Assembly (NCBI GenBank): GCA_022360015.1
Contig: JAKSDQ010000244.1
Span: 1 to 64,000, forward strand
Source: Cytophagales bacterium
GTDB taxonomy: Bacteria > Bacteroidota > Bacteroidia > Cytophagales > Cyclobacteriaceae
Length of the DNA stretch: 64,000 nucleotides
Direction: 5' to 3'
Shown: positions 24,384 through 34,052 of the stretch, in pieces
Layout of the letters: each line of letters opens with the position of its first letter
Position numbering within the stretch: position 1 is the first letter of the stretch
The notes under the pieces: generated by a model
The model's input: the letters and a program-made list of their open reading frames with translations, nothing else
What the model was told of the DNA's origin: nothing
The model's database searches: none
Position numbers and translations under genes: made by a program

Positions 24384-25547
24384 TTATTTGTTATCGATTA
24401 AACCTCTCCCGCTCTTCTTTATAACTCCCTCTGAAACCAGTTTGTTCGCCAGGCTGTCGAGCAATCCGTTTACAAATTGCTTGCTTTTTGGCGTACTGTA
24501 ACGTTTCGAAATTTCTATGTATTCATTGATGGTTACTTTAATCGGTATGCTGGGAAATTTAATCATTTCACAAATAGCCATTTTCAAAATGATTTTATCC
24601 ATCATTGCCAATCGATGAATATCCCAATTTTTTGATTTCTCCGCAACCAACTTTTCAAAATCTTCATCATTTTCAATACTGCTTACAAACAACTCTTCAA
24701 AAAACGCCTTATCATCCTCCCAATTGTATGAAAGAGGACTTATTTCCAGGGTCCATTCCTGTTCACCGCTTGATTCCACCGACTTGATAGTCTTTTGAAC
24801 CATACTTTTTACCGCCGCTTTGTTTTCTTCCCAGCTCAGATCCAATTCTTCGAACAACGCATTGATGACATCATTCTTAAATATCTGATTCTTAACTATA
24901 AAGGTAAGAATCTTCCTGTCATCTTCAATACCCGGCTGCTTCAGGGTCTTGTAAGCTGCATATTCGGGCACTTCATTAATAATCTCCCTATACCAGGAAA
25001 GCACATCCTGATGATGATTCTTCCAGGTAATATTTTTTCTGATTATCATATTCTGTAACGGCTGGTGGGCCATTATTGCCTTGATAATCCGGTTGTTATG
25101 AAGGTTCTGGCAAACAAATTTCGCCGGGTTCTTGAAGTATTTGCCAGAAGCTATTGCCGCAAATTCCGTTAACAGGGCCAATACCATCAGGTAGCGGTCT
25201 ACCACTTTTTCCGCTTCAATGATCATGTTGCTCCGTAAGGCCCTCATGTCTTTTTTAAGACTGTTTTGATAAGATACATAGACCTCATCTACCGCCTCTC
25301 TAATAGCTTCCGCGGTCACGTTGTTAGCTGTACTTTCATTGTTTTCAAGCCTTTTCTTAAGGGCTTCCTTCGCTTCCAGTCCATTTTGCCTCAACGCATC
25401 CCGGTTTTGTCCTTCGGCCAAATAGGAATCCTGCAAAAAGTGTTCTTCAATCTGTTTCAGTGCAATCTCATAGTTTGCCAGCTTGCATTGATTGTAGGCG
25501 TATAAATTCTGCGCTACTTTAATTCTTAACGATCTCCGGTTCAGCAT
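24384..25547 (-). CDS. nusB: Transcription antitermination factor NusB (long Bacteroidota form)
   Basis: At 387 residues this is much longer than the about 140-residue E. coli protein. The N-terminal start MLNRRSLRIKVAQNLYAY matches NusB, and the NusB domain core is at the C-terminus (WDIHRLAMMDKIILKMAICEM, SIPIKVTINEYIEISKRYSTPKSKQFVNGLLD). The helical middle (about 20-230) is typical of Bacteroidota versions. With NusE (S10) it binds boxA RNA in rRNA antitermination. It is the probable first gene of the run toward coaE. Confidence 0.93.
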   Translation of the reverse strand: MLNRRSLRIKVAQNLYAYNQCKLANYEIALKQIEEHFLQDSYLAEGQNRDALRQNGLEAKEALKKRLENNESTANNVTAEAIREAVDEVYVSYQNSLKKDMRALRSNMIIEAEKVVDRYLMVLALLTEFAAIASGKYFKNPAKFVCQNLHNNRIIKAIMAHQPLQNMIIRKNITWKNHHQDVLSWYREIINEVPEYAAYKTLKQPGIEDDRKILTFIVKNQIFKNDVINALFEELDLSWEENKAAVKSMVQKTIKSVESSGEQEWTLEISPLSYNWEDDKAFFEELFVSSIENDEDFEKLVAEKSKNWDIHRLAMMDKIILKMAICEMIKFPSIPIKVTINEYIEISKRYSTPKSKQFVNGLLDSLANKLVSEGVIKKSGRGLIDNK

Positions 25548-25606
25548 GGCAGTTTTTTAAAGAAAGATTTCAGTTTTATCAAATCAAACTCAGTGTCGTA
25601 TTTCAG

Positions 25607-26710
25607 CTAGAAAGCCAGCTTAACCTTGCCCATAGCCGATATTCTCTGCAAGGCCAGCTCAAGTGCCGCCTCGTGGGTGGTAATGTTTTGTTTTTCCGCC
25701 GTATTTAAAATGTTATTGGTGATGTCATAAATTTTCTCAGCTTGTTTATACACTTTTTCCCGTTTGTATTCCCCAATATATTCTGCATAGCAATTCATAA
25801 CCCCCCCCGCATTGATGAGAAAGTCAGGAGCGTATGTAATGCCCTTTTCTTTTAACATTTTGCCATGTTTTCTTTCATCGGCCAATTGATTGTTGGCTGC
25901 TCCTGCCACTACCTGGCATTTCAAACGTGACAAAGTATCACTATTAAGTGTTGCTCCAAGCGCACAAGGAGCATAAATATCCATGTCGAGGTCATACAGA
26001 TCCTGCTCAGGAACAACCACTGCACCGTGTTCCCTTGCCACATGGTCCAGTTTTTCCTCATCGATGTCCGAAATACAGACCTTGGCATTTTCTTTTTTGA
26101 GGTATTCTACCAGATAAGTACCTACCTGGCCTACACCCTGCACTGCAATTTTCTTACCTTCCAGACTATCAGTGCCATAAACCTTTCTTACTGCCGCTTT
26201 CATGCCCATGTAAGTGCCAAAGGCTGTCACCGGCGAGGGATCACCCCCTCCACCCAACACCTCGGGAAGGCCAGATACGTGATGGGTTTCCATCGCCACA
26301 TATTCAATGTCCGATGTTTTCATATTTACATCTTCTGCGGTTACATAACGGCCGCTCAGACTCTCGATAAACCTACCGAATCGCCGAAACAATGCTTCTG
26401 ATTTAATCACCTTGGCATCACCGATGATAACGGCCTTTCCCCCGCCCAGATTAAGGCCAGAAATGGCATTTTTAAAGGTCATTCCCCTGGAAAGCCTTAA
26501 AACATCTTTGAGGGCTTCTTCTTCTGACTGGTAATTCCATATCCTGGTTCCACCCAGAGAAGGGCCCAATACCGTATTGTGTATTCCAATAATAGCTTTT
26601 AAGCCGGTAGGTTCATCATAACAATAAACAACCTGCTCATGGCCTAGTTTTGACACCTGATCAAAAACTGACAATTTATCTACTTTTTCAATTGTGTTTA
26701 CTTCCGACAT
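25607..26710 (-). CDS. Leucine/phenylalanine/valine-type amino acid dehydrogenase
   Basis: The 367-residue enzyme shows the Glu/Leu/Phe/Val dehydrogenase features: the substrate and catalytic segment GLNLGGGKAVIIGD with its Lys, TAEDVNMKTSDIEYVA, the Rossmann motif VQGVGQVGTYLVEYLKKENA and AANNQL. It deaminates branched-chain amino acids to 2-oxo acids with NAD, making ammonia. Leucine dehydrogenase is the closest subtype by length and motifs. It is separated from nusB by about 60 bp and may have its own promoter before 26710. Confidence 0.9.
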   Translation of the reverse strand: MSEVNTIEKVDKLSVFDQVSKLGHEQVVYCYDEPTGLKAIIGIHNTVLGPSLGGTRIWNYQSEEEALKDVLRLSRGMTFKNAISGLNLGGGKAVIIGDAKVIKSEALFRRFGRFIESLSGRYVTAEDVNMKTSDIEYVAMETHHVSGLPEVLGGGGDPSPVTAFGTYMGMKAAVRKVYGTDSLEGKKIAVQGVGQVGTYLVEYLKKENAKVCISDIDEEKLDHVAREHGAVVVPEQDLYDLDMDIYAPCALGATLNSDTLSRLKCQVVAGAANNQLADERKHGKMLKEKGITYAPDFLINAGGVMNCYAEYIGEYKREKVYKQAEKIYDITNNILNTAEKQNITTHEAALELALQRISAMGKVKLAF

Positions 26711-26858
26711 CTAATATGTTTTTGGGTTTGATGTAACAACGCCTCCCAGGACTCAAATTTGTGGCAAAAATATCGCAAATTTTTCATTTATTTGTCAGTA
26801 TCATCAATTTATTCAACACGGTAAAACAATTTACCATCATAGCCGTTTTTAGTATCTA

Positions 26859-28646
26859 GTGAAAGAACTCAGCCACCTCAATAAGTATTTGATCAAATAC
26901 AAATACCACCTTTTTTTTGGTATTTTGTTTATCGTGATTTCCAATGTCTTCGCTATCCTTCCTGCCCAGATTGTCAGGTATTCTGTAGATATTATTAGCA
27001 ATGAACTTAGCTTATATGGAATTTTAGAGGGTTTAAACACCCAAAGTATCTTCGCTGATTCATTTGCTGTCAACGTCTTTATATGTGGTTTGGCTATTGT
27101 CATTATGGCACTGCTGCGAGGGCTCTTCCTCTTTTTAGTCAGGCAAACGATCATTGCCATGTCCCGTCATATTGAATACGATCTTAAGAATGAAATTTAC
27201 CACCATTACCAGACTCTGCCTTTAAGTTTTTACCGCAAACACAACACAGGTGATCTAATGGCCAGAATTTCAGAAGATGTAAGCAAAGTAAGGATGTACC
27301 TGGGGCCGGCTATTATGTATGGGCTGAATTTGCTTTCTATCTTTCTGATGGTTATTCCTATTATGTTGTTGGTCAATGTGAAATTAACCTTATACGCTCT
27401 AATTCCCTTGCCAATTCTTTCCATAAGCATTTACTATGTAAGCAATATCATCAACCGTCGCTCTGAGGAAATCCAGCGAAGCCTGTCAAGCCTTTCCACA
27501 TTTGTGCAGGAAGCCTTTTCAGGGATAAGGGTATTAAAAGCGTTTGTCAGAGAATCTTATTCAATGGATGCATTTACCAGGGAGAGCGATGACTACAAGA
27601 AAAAATCCCTGGGGTTAACCTTTGTCAACTCCCTGTTTATGCCATTGATTATGGGATTGATAGGCCTTAGCATTATCTTAACCATTTTCGTTGGAGGTAT
27701 CGAGGTCATAAATGGTTCCATAACTTTTGGGAATATCGCCGAATTCATACTTTATGTAAACATGCTGACCTGGCCTGTGACAGCACTTGGCTGGATTACC
27801 AGCATCATTCAAAGGGCAGAGGCGTCACAGGGCAGAATCAATGAGTTCCTGAAGACAAAAAATGATATTGTCTCGGAAAAGAATCTTTCCCAGCCTATCG
27901 AGGGAGCCATTACTTTTGATAAGGTTAACTTTATTTATGAAGATTCAAATATTCACGCACTGAAAGATGTCAGCTTTGAGGTGAAACCAGGAGAGTCGGT
28001 GGCCATTATAGGGACTACCGGTTCAGGCAAAAGTACTATTGCCAATTTAATCTGCAGGATGTTTAATGTAACCAATGGGGAAATCACCATCGATGGCCAC
28101 AATATAAAAGATTTTAGCCTGGCCTCACTCCGGAGCCAGATCGGTTACGTTCCCCAGGATGTATTTTTGTTTTCGGAGTCCATTAAAGAGAACATCGCTT
28201 TTGGCGCGGAGGGGGTTAACGAGGAAAAGGTTTTGCAAGCATCAAAAGACGCCGATCTGTTTGATAACGTCAAGCAATTTAAAGAGGGCTTTGAGACTGT
28301 TTTGGGAGAAAGGGGAATCACATTATCAGGAGGACAAAAACAAAGGGTGTCTATTGCACGGGCTTTAATCCGGGAGCCGAGGATCCTGATTTTGGATGAT
28401 AGCCTCTCGGCAGTGGATACAAAAACCGAGAATGCCATCCTGAACAACCTGCAAAAAATTATGGTGGGCAGGACATCTATCATCATTTCGCATCGCGTGT
28501 CTTCAGCTAAACTGGCCGATAAGGTACTGGTACTGGATGATGGCAAAATCATTGAAAAAGGTACCAATGAATCATTGCTGGCACAAAATGGGGCTTTCAA
28601 GGCATTGTATGACAAACAGTTGCAGGGGGATGAAGTCGAAGACTAA
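26859..28646 (+). CDS. ABC exporter half-transporter, degenerate Walker B (BmrC/YheI-like)
   Basis: The start is GTG 26859. The 595-residue protein has six membrane helices (1-300) and an ATPase domain with Walker A GTTGSGKST (385-393), signature LSGGQ (489-493), and Walker B LILDD, in which the catalytic Glu after Asp513 is Asp514 (DDSLSAVD). That substitution marks the degenerate half of heterodimeric exporters such as BmrC, TM287 or LmrC. The matching partner is probably the gene at 30071-31837. The substrate is unknown (drugs or lipids are typical). It converges on the gene at 28655. Confidence 0.88.
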   Translation: MKELSHLNKYLIKYKYHLFFGILFIVISNVFAILPAQIVRYSVDIISNELSLYGILEGLNTQSIFADSFAVNVFICGLAIVIMALLRGLFLFLVRQTIIAMSRHIEYDLKNEIYHHYQTLPLSFYRKHNTGDLMARISEDVSKVRMYLGPAIMYGLNLLSIFLMVIPIMLLVNVKLTLYALIPLPILSISIYYVSNIINRRSEEIQRSLSSLSTFVQEAFSGIRVLKAFVRESYSMDAFTRESDDYKKKSLGLTFVNSLFMPLIMGLIGLSIILTIFVGGIEVINGSITFGNIAEFILYVNMLTWPVTALGWITSIIQRAEASQGRINEFLKTKNDIVSEKNLSQPIEGAITFDKVNFIYEDSNIHALKDVSFEVKPGESVAIIGTTGSGKSTIANLICRMFNVTNGEITIDGHNIKDFSLASLRSQIGYVPQDVFLFSESIKENIAFGAEGVNEEKVLQASKDADLFDNVKQFKEGFETVLGERGITLSGGQKQRVSIARALIREPRILILDDSLSAVDTKTENAILNNLQKIMVGRTSIIISHRVSSAKLADKVLVLDDGKIIEKGTNESLLAQNGAFKALYDKQLQGDEVED

Positions 28647-28654
28647 CTATTTCC

Positions 28655-29179
28655 TTATTGCAGCAAATAGTCTATTTCGATGGCGTTATCGGAAAAGTAT
28701 TTCTCAACAAAAATCTGCTGCAATTTTAAATTGTTTTTTTGGGCATAGCGGTCTACTTTTTCTTTGATTTCCGCAGGATTAGGGGTAACCAGCCGGTGTC
28801 CGTCAAACCGGGCCTTCACCGCTCCGTTACTGTTAAAGGCTTTGTATTCCATGCCTGCAGGAACTTTTTCAGGCTTCATCCCAAGCAATATCCCGGTGAA
28901 ACAGTCAATGCTGTCTCTGCCATGTTCGGCATCTTTAAAGTACAAGATAGCGAGTGTACCATCGACCTGCTTATCTTCAATCCGTTTTTTAGCTGAAAGG
29001 AACATATCCTTCAGGGTGTCACTTTCAATTTGCCCGGTAAACCTGTTACCGACCATATGATATACGTCTTCCGAAGTGACCGATATTTTAACTTCTCTTA
29101 AACCTCCGAGATAAGCATAAGTGACAAGACAAATGGTGAAAAAAACGGCAACCCAGATAATAGTTCTCCTTTGATTCAT
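28655..29179 (-). CDS. Membrane-anchored protein of unknown function
   Basis: The 174-residue protein has one N-terminal membrane helix (IIWVAVFFTICLVTYAYLGG). An extracytoplasmic or cytoplasmic domain of about 145 residues follows, with ILYFKDAEHGRDSIDCFTGI and a PAGMEYKAF stretch faintly reminiscent of the GyrI-like ligand-binding fold, although this is not certain. It lies between the two halves of the putative heterodimeric exporter, on the same strand as the second half. Confidence 0.6.
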   Translation of the reverse strand: MNQRRTIIWVAVFFTICLVTYAYLGGLREVKISVTSEDVYHMVGNRFTGQIESDTLKDMFLSAKKRIEDKQVDGTLAILYFKDAEHGRDSIDCFTGILLGMKPEKVPAGMEYKAFNSNGAVKARFDGHRLVTPNPAEIKEKVDRYAQKNNLKLQQIFVEKYFSDNAIEIDYLLQ

Positions 29180-29285
29180 GGATAGTTTTGATTGGATCCC
29201 AAAGAAAAATAAAAAGTATGAGTAAAGCCAGCAGGAAGGGCTTTTAGGCTTTTATTATTTAATCAAATTGTATTATTTCCGGAAA

Positions 29286-29942
29286 CTAAAAGTTATAACG
29301 TATCCCCAACCCTCCAAAAAACTGCGAGTCCAGACCACCGTTATTGACATCCCCAAAGACACCGATTTCCGCAAACGAACTCATGGTATGATAAGGTATG
29401 ACGTACTCTACGCCCACAGACAGCTCAGGGCCCAGGGTGATATAAGGATCGTCAATGGAAGATACATTGGCACTGGGCGGGTTGGCGTTGAAAAACTCAA
29501 AAACGTAATGGATCTCAAAATACCTGATTTGCCCACCGGCGGCAACATACCAGTCCAGGCCGTCGTAATTGGGGAAATCAACGTGATATACCCATCTCAG
29601 TTGTCCTGTATAAAGCTTGCTGATTTCATGACCCAGATATTCGGTTTCGTCAAAAGGCAGTTCTATTTCAGTGTAGAAAGCCTGTTCATTGGCCTGATCA
29701 TGCAATCCGGAAAACGTGCGTCCTGCTACCAACTCCACCGCCAGACGTTCCGGAAAATATAGCTTGGCGGTGATACCATACGGATCACCAATTCTGGCTC
29801 CAAGGCTAAAATTCAGGTCCTTGCCACTCTCAATCGGACATACCACCCTTTTTAGTTTTTTCCCTCCGCTCCGCATTTGGGCCTGAACTGTATGGATGCC
29901 GGTTAAAAAAATGATTAAAACAATGAATTTTGCACTTTTCAT
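29286..29942 (-). CDS. Outer-membrane beta-barrel-like protein
   Basis: I choose ATG 29942 (MKSAKFIVLIIFLTGIHTVQAQ), which gives a clean signal peptide; the ATG at 30011 adds 23 unlikely residues. The mature part (about 195 residues) has alternating strands ending in aromatic residues (LSLGARIGDPYGITAKLYF-type, GLDWYVAAGGQIRYF, GLGIRYNF at the very C-terminus), which is typical of outer-membrane barrels. Function is unknown. It is upstream of 28655 on the same strand and might belong to the export locus. Confidence 0.7.
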   Translation of the reverse strand: MKSAKFIVLIIFLTGIHTVQAQMRSGGKKLKRVVCPIESGKDLNFSLGARIGDPYGITAKLYFPERLAVELVAGRTFSGLHDQANEQAFYTEIELPFDETEYLGHEISKLYTGQLRWVYHVDFPNYDGLDWYVAAGGQIRYFEIHYVFEFFNANPPSANVSSIDDPYITLGPELSVGVEYVIPYHTMSSFAEIGVFGDVNNGGLDSQFFGGLGIRYNF

Positions 29943-30070
29943 GGAATCCGGATTGATATAACATGCAATTTCATTATTCGCAGGCAGAGAAACAGTTGAA
30001 AAAGGAGGCAATTAGTACCTTGGTAATTAACAGGGTGGATTGTGATGTTTGTTACGGGATGGCTGCCGGT

Positions 30071-31837
30071 CTATTTTACAAGTTCCTTGTACTGCATATT
30101 GTAAAGTTGGGTGTAATAACCATTTAAAGCCAATAATTCATCATGGCTGCCGCTTTCCTTTATTTCACCTTGATCCAGTACCAGGATTTTGTCAGCTTTT
30201 TGAATGGTGGACAAACGATGGGCTATTACGATAGCTGTACGACCTTTCATCAGGTTTTCAATAGCATGCTGAATCAGCTCTTCGGTTTCGGAGTCCACTG
30301 ATGAAGTCGCTTCATCCAGTACAATGATGGCCGGGTCATAAACCATGGCCCTCACAAATGAAATTAATTGACGCTGCCCTACCGAAAGTGTTGCCCCACG
30401 CTCCATAACATTGAAATCAAAGCCTCCGGGAAGTTTCTCAATAAATTTTCTCGCACCTACCAGGTCTGCGGCTGCTGTTACCTTTTGCCTGCTGATGGAC
30501 AAATCACCTAAAGTGATGTTCTGGTAAATGGTGTCTGAAAAGAGAAAAACGTCCTGTAATACGGTACCGATATTTCTCCTCAGCGTATTAAGGTCATATG
30601 CTCCGATTTCGATGTCGTCTATTTTGATCTTACCTTTATTGATGTCGTAAAACCTGTTCAGGAGGTTAATCACTGACGATTTACCCGCACCAGTAGCACC
30701 CACGAGGGCCAATGTTTCTCCTGGTTTCACTTCAAAGGAAATGTCCTTCAGCACATAGTCTTCTTTTTCATAGGCCAGCCAAACATTCTCAAAACTTACC
30801 CTTCCAGCTATTTTATCAGGGGTTAACTGGCCATTATTGACAATATGATCCTGATTATCCAGCAACCGGAGTATTCTGTCGGTACTGACAATTCCTAGCT
30901 GGAGGGTATTAAAACGGTCAGCAATCATCCGGATAGGCCTGAAAAACATCTGAATAAACATGATAAATTCTATCAGGATGCCGAGCGTAAGTGTGTCATA
31001 CATCACTCCCCTCGCACCATACCAAACCAACAATCCAATTCCGGCAGCCTGGATTACTTCAGCCACGGGATAATACACCGAATAATACAATACCGATTTT
31101 AAGTTCGATTTTTTATGTTCCCGGTTGATTTTTTGAAATTTTTTGTATTCTCTTTCTTCACTATTAAAAATCTGAACCACACTCATCCCCGTGATATGTT
31201 CCTGTACAAAGGAATTGAGATTTGCCACTGCATTTCTCACTTCCGTGAATGCACCTTTGATTTTCTCTTTGAAAATATAGGTGCTGATAATCAGCAATGG
31301 CAACGTCGAGAGACAAACCAGCGTTAGTTTCCAGTCAACAATCAACATAGCCGCCACAATAAAAAACAATTGCAGCAGATCCCCGGCCATGGCGGCTACT
31401 CCCTGACTAAAGACGTCAGAAAGCGTTTCAACATCTGACACATTTCGCGTGACCAACCTGCCGATGGGTGTACGGTCGAAAAATCTGAGGCGAAGCTTCA
31501 ACAGATGCTCATAGAGTTGAATTCTGATATCCCGGATCACATATTGTCCTATCCAGCCCGAAAGATAGGTATGCGAATATTGGACAATGGCCTGTAAGAC
31601 AAGAAGCCCCACCAATAGGATGGTCATATTGATCAGCCCCTGCAAGTCCCCCACAGCAATATGGTTATCAACGGTAAATTGGATCAGTATTGGCCTGGCA
31701 GGTGCCAGCACCGCTACCATGAAAGTAAGGAATATAAGGAAAATAAACCTCCCTTTATAGGGCCTGACAAATTTAAACAGCCTTTTCAGTATGTGGAGAT
31801 CAACTACCTTGCCACTTTTGTTTTCCTTTTCCGGCAT
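30071..31837 (-). CDS. ABC exporter half-transporter, non-canonical signature (BmrD/YheH-like)
   Basis: The 588-residue protein has six membrane helices (about 25-310) and an ATPase domain with Walker A GATGAGKSS, a canonical Walker B VLDEATSS with catalytic Glu509, and the signature LSVGQ (484-488) in place of LSGGQ. A partner with an intact Glu but altered signature is what a heterodimer with a degenerate first site needs. The gene at 26859-28646 supplies the complementary defect. It probably works as a drug, lipid or peptide exporter in the inner membrane. Confidence 0.88.
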   Translation of the reverse strand: MPEKENKSGKVVDLHILKRLFKFVRPYKGRFIFLIFLTFMVAVLAPARPILIQFTVDNHIAVGDLQGLINMTILLVGLLVLQAIVQYSHTYLSGWIGQYVIRDIRIQLYEHLLKLRLRFFDRTPIGRLVTRNVSDVETLSDVFSQGVAAMAGDLLQLFFIVAAMLIVDWKLTLVCLSTLPLLIISTYIFKEKIKGAFTEVRNAVANLNSFVQEHITGMSVVQIFNSEEREYKKFQKINREHKKSNLKSVLYYSVYYPVAEVIQAAGIGLLVWYGARGVMYDTLTLGILIEFIMFIQMFFRPIRMIADRFNTLQLGIVSTDRILRLLDNQDHIVNNGQLTPDKIAGRVSFENVWLAYEKEDYVLKDISFEVKPGETLALVGATGAGKSSVINLLNRFYDINKGKIKIDDIEIGAYDLNTLRRNIGTVLQDVFLFSDTIYQNITLGDLSISRQKVTAAADLVGARKFIEKLPGGFDFNVMERGATLSVGQRQLISFVRAMVYDPAIIVLDEATSSVDSETEELIQHAIENLMKGRTAIVIAHRLSTIQKADKILVLDQGEIKESGSHDELLALNGYYTQLYNMQYKELVK

Positions 31838-31940
31838 AAAAATTCCATGGAGTTATATCATCAACGGAGTTATAGATTCAATTATACGTGAAGCTAACCT
31901 TTTAGTATGACAAATTATCAGATAATTTGTTTGCAGGCAC

Positions 31941-32711
31941 TTACTTTTGCATAATGCAAAACAGGTCCAGATTTTCAGGATTGTTATCTTCAAAAAGATA
32001 ATTTTCATGGGAAATATCCGTAACTAGTCGATTGTTAGAATTTTTTAATCTATTTCTGTTGAATCGATTCAGCAACTCATAGGGGATTTTCAACACACTG
32101 GCAGGCAACAGGTACTGAAGGTTGAAAATGTCAAATCGTGTGATCTTTTCTACCGATCTTTTATTCATTTCATAATACTTCATCACCTTTTGATCACCCG
32201 CTATACCTTTCATGATTACGTCGGAAAAGATACCCGAGGCCAGATCTTCCAATCCCTGCGCGGTATACTCCCTGATATGCCAGGGATTCCTTGAAAGCGT
32301 TTTCTCGATATTAGGTGTTGTAATCATGGCCTTTCCTCCTGGTTTTAAAACCCGGTGGATTTCTTCCAGAAACCGGCGGTCATCTTTTATATGCTCGATC
32401 ACCTGAAAGCTTACCACTGTATCAAAACTATTATCAGCTATTTCATCCATCGGCGGGATGGTGGCATTGATAAACTCTACATTTTTGTAGATACAGCTCA
32501 GGTGTTCAATCGTTTCTGTGATTTTATCCAGAGCAACATAGCGTCGGCAACAGGATGATAAAAGGCTGATACCTCTCCCTTCGCCACATCCTATTTCCAG
32601 CAAATCACCATTAATCAAATCCCTGGCAATAATATAAGCCTTTAAGAGGCGTTGATGTATAGGATTATCAGATGGTATCTTATCCGAGGTAATTTCCGTT
32701 GTATAATTCAT
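31941..32711 (-). CDS. SAM-dependent methyltransferase, class I
   Basis: The 256-residue protein has a Rossmann-type motif I LLEIGCGEGRGISLL (about residues 37-51), motif II-like VALDKI, and VVSFQVIEHIKDDRRFLEEIHRVLKPGGKAMITTPN, typical of the Methyltransf_11/25 families. The substrate is unknown. The gene stands alone on the minus strand, divergent from the GWxTD gene at 32814 with about 100 bp between starts. Confidence 0.85.
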   Translation of the reverse strand: MNYTTEITSDKIPSDNPIHQRLLKAYIIARDLINGDLLEIGCGEGRGISLLSSCCRRYVALDKITETIEHLSCIYKNVEFINATIPPMDEIADNSFDTVVSFQVIEHIKDDRRFLEEIHRVLKPGGKAMITTPNIEKTLSRNPWHIREYTAQGLEDLASGIFSDVIMKGIAGDQKVMKYYEMNKRSVEKITRFDIFNLQYLLPASVLKIPYELLNRFNRNRLKNSNNRLVTDISHENYLFEDNNPENLDLFCIMQK

Positions 32712-32813
32712 CGTGACCTTAAAATAATAGGCAAATTTAATCGAATAAAAATATTTTTTTGAGTTCCCGGTTGATTTCTTATTTTTAACGCTGTTTTTCG
32801 TATAAATGATTAT

Positions 32814-34052
32814 ATGGAAAAGAAAAAACTTCCGAATCGCTATTTACCTATATTTCTGTCTGTCATCTGTGGGTTATCATTTGTCACCGATCGTGTGATA
32901 GCACAAGATATTTCCAAAACCAACCTTGCCCATATCTATGATTTCAAAGCGGAGGCTCGCATTAAATATACTGTTGTATCCAATGATCCCGAAACCGTTA
33001 TTTATTTGCAGGTAACAACAGACGATGTCGCCGATTTCATGGATGATTATACAATTGGCTACCAGGTTAAAAACAGCTATGATAATCAGCAGCCTCCTTT
33101 TAATATGCTTAACACCGAGCATATTCTGTTCCGCGATGAAGATTTGATTTTCAAGATCACCCTACCGGTCACAGCCGATGAAACGCTCTGTGTTGTCAAA
33201 ATTACCAATACAGGAACCAGAAGAGATTTTTACTATGATATCCCCGTTAGAAATAAATCGGGCTTTAAATATGCACGGTTTTATCTCGTGCATGCCAATG
33301 ATGACAAACCCGTGTTCAAACCATATCTGCCGGTGGGCAGTCAGGTAAAATTTACCTCGCCTCAATCGCCGGACAAAATCTATGGCTTCAAATACTCAAT
33401 CGATTTTGATGCCGCCCTGCCTCCCATGGCCGTCAACAAAGAACCGGTCAATAAATCGATGACCATTGACTCCACTTTTCAAATAACACCGGGGCAGTCA
33501 CTGACCCTGATGAAAGAGGGACTGTATTTTTTTCAGGATGATACTACCTCTCTTGAAGGCCTCGCGCTTCGTGTGACCAATCAATATTACCCCAAACTGG
33601 CCCGTGTTGAAGATTTAGCGGCCCCGATTGTTTATTTAAGTACCCGGCTGGAATACAGAAGCCTTAATAACGCTGAAAACAAAAAGAAAGCCATGGACAG
33701 TTTCTGGCTGAAAATCGCCGGTACCCGGGAAAAGGCAAAAAGAATTATCAGAAATTATTATCGAAATGTAGCGTCAGCCGATATATTATTTACGAATTAC
33801 AAAGCTGGCTGGAAGACGGATAAAGGTATGATTTATATAATATACGGCCCCCCGGAAGAAGTGTACCGGAATGAGTTTGAGGAAATATGGGTATATGAGC
33901 GAAGTGAAACCACATCGCGGCTAAGATTTACCTTCACCAAGGTTAAAAGTATATTTACAAAAGATCATTACGATTTGAGAAGGGATAGAGGTTATGAAAA
34001 ATTCTGGTACAGAACCATCGACTTATGGAGAAAAGGAAGAAAGGGCATATAA
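32814..34052 (+). CDS. GWxTD domain exported protein
   Basis: The 412-residue protein has an N-terminal signal peptide (YLPIFLSVICGLSFVTDRVIAQ) and a C-terminal GWxTD domain near residue 330 (GWKTDKGMIYIIYGPPEEVY). The N-terminal half is beta-rich. GWxTD proteins are widespread in Bacteroidota and of uncertain function. The last 28 bases overlap the start of rlmB in another frame, so the two genes are translationally coupled. Confidence 0.85.
   Translation: MEKKKLPNRYLPIFLSVICGLSFVTDRVIAQDISKTNLAHIYDFKAEARIKYTVVSNDPETVIYLQVTTDDVADFMDDYTIGYQVKNSYDNQQPPFNMLNTEHILFRDEDLIFKITLPVTADETLCVVKITNTGTRRDFYYDIPVRNKSGFKYARFYLVHANDDKPVFKPYLPVGSQVKFTSPQSPDKIYGFKYSIDFDAALPPMAVNKEPVNKSMTIDSTFQITPGQSLTLMKEGLYFFQDDTTSLEGLALRVTNQYYPKLARVEDLAAPIVYLSTRLEYRSLNNAENKKKAMDSFWLKIAGTREKAKRIIRNYYRNVASADILFTNYKAGWKTDKGMIYIIYGPPEEVYRNEFEEIWVYERSETTSRLRFTFTKVKSIFTKDHYDLRRDRGYEKFWYRTIDLWRKGRKGI

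Noticed and set aside
24384-25547. NusB as a fusion with another protein
   Set aside because: The extra length is typical of Bacteroidota NusB, so no fusion is needed.
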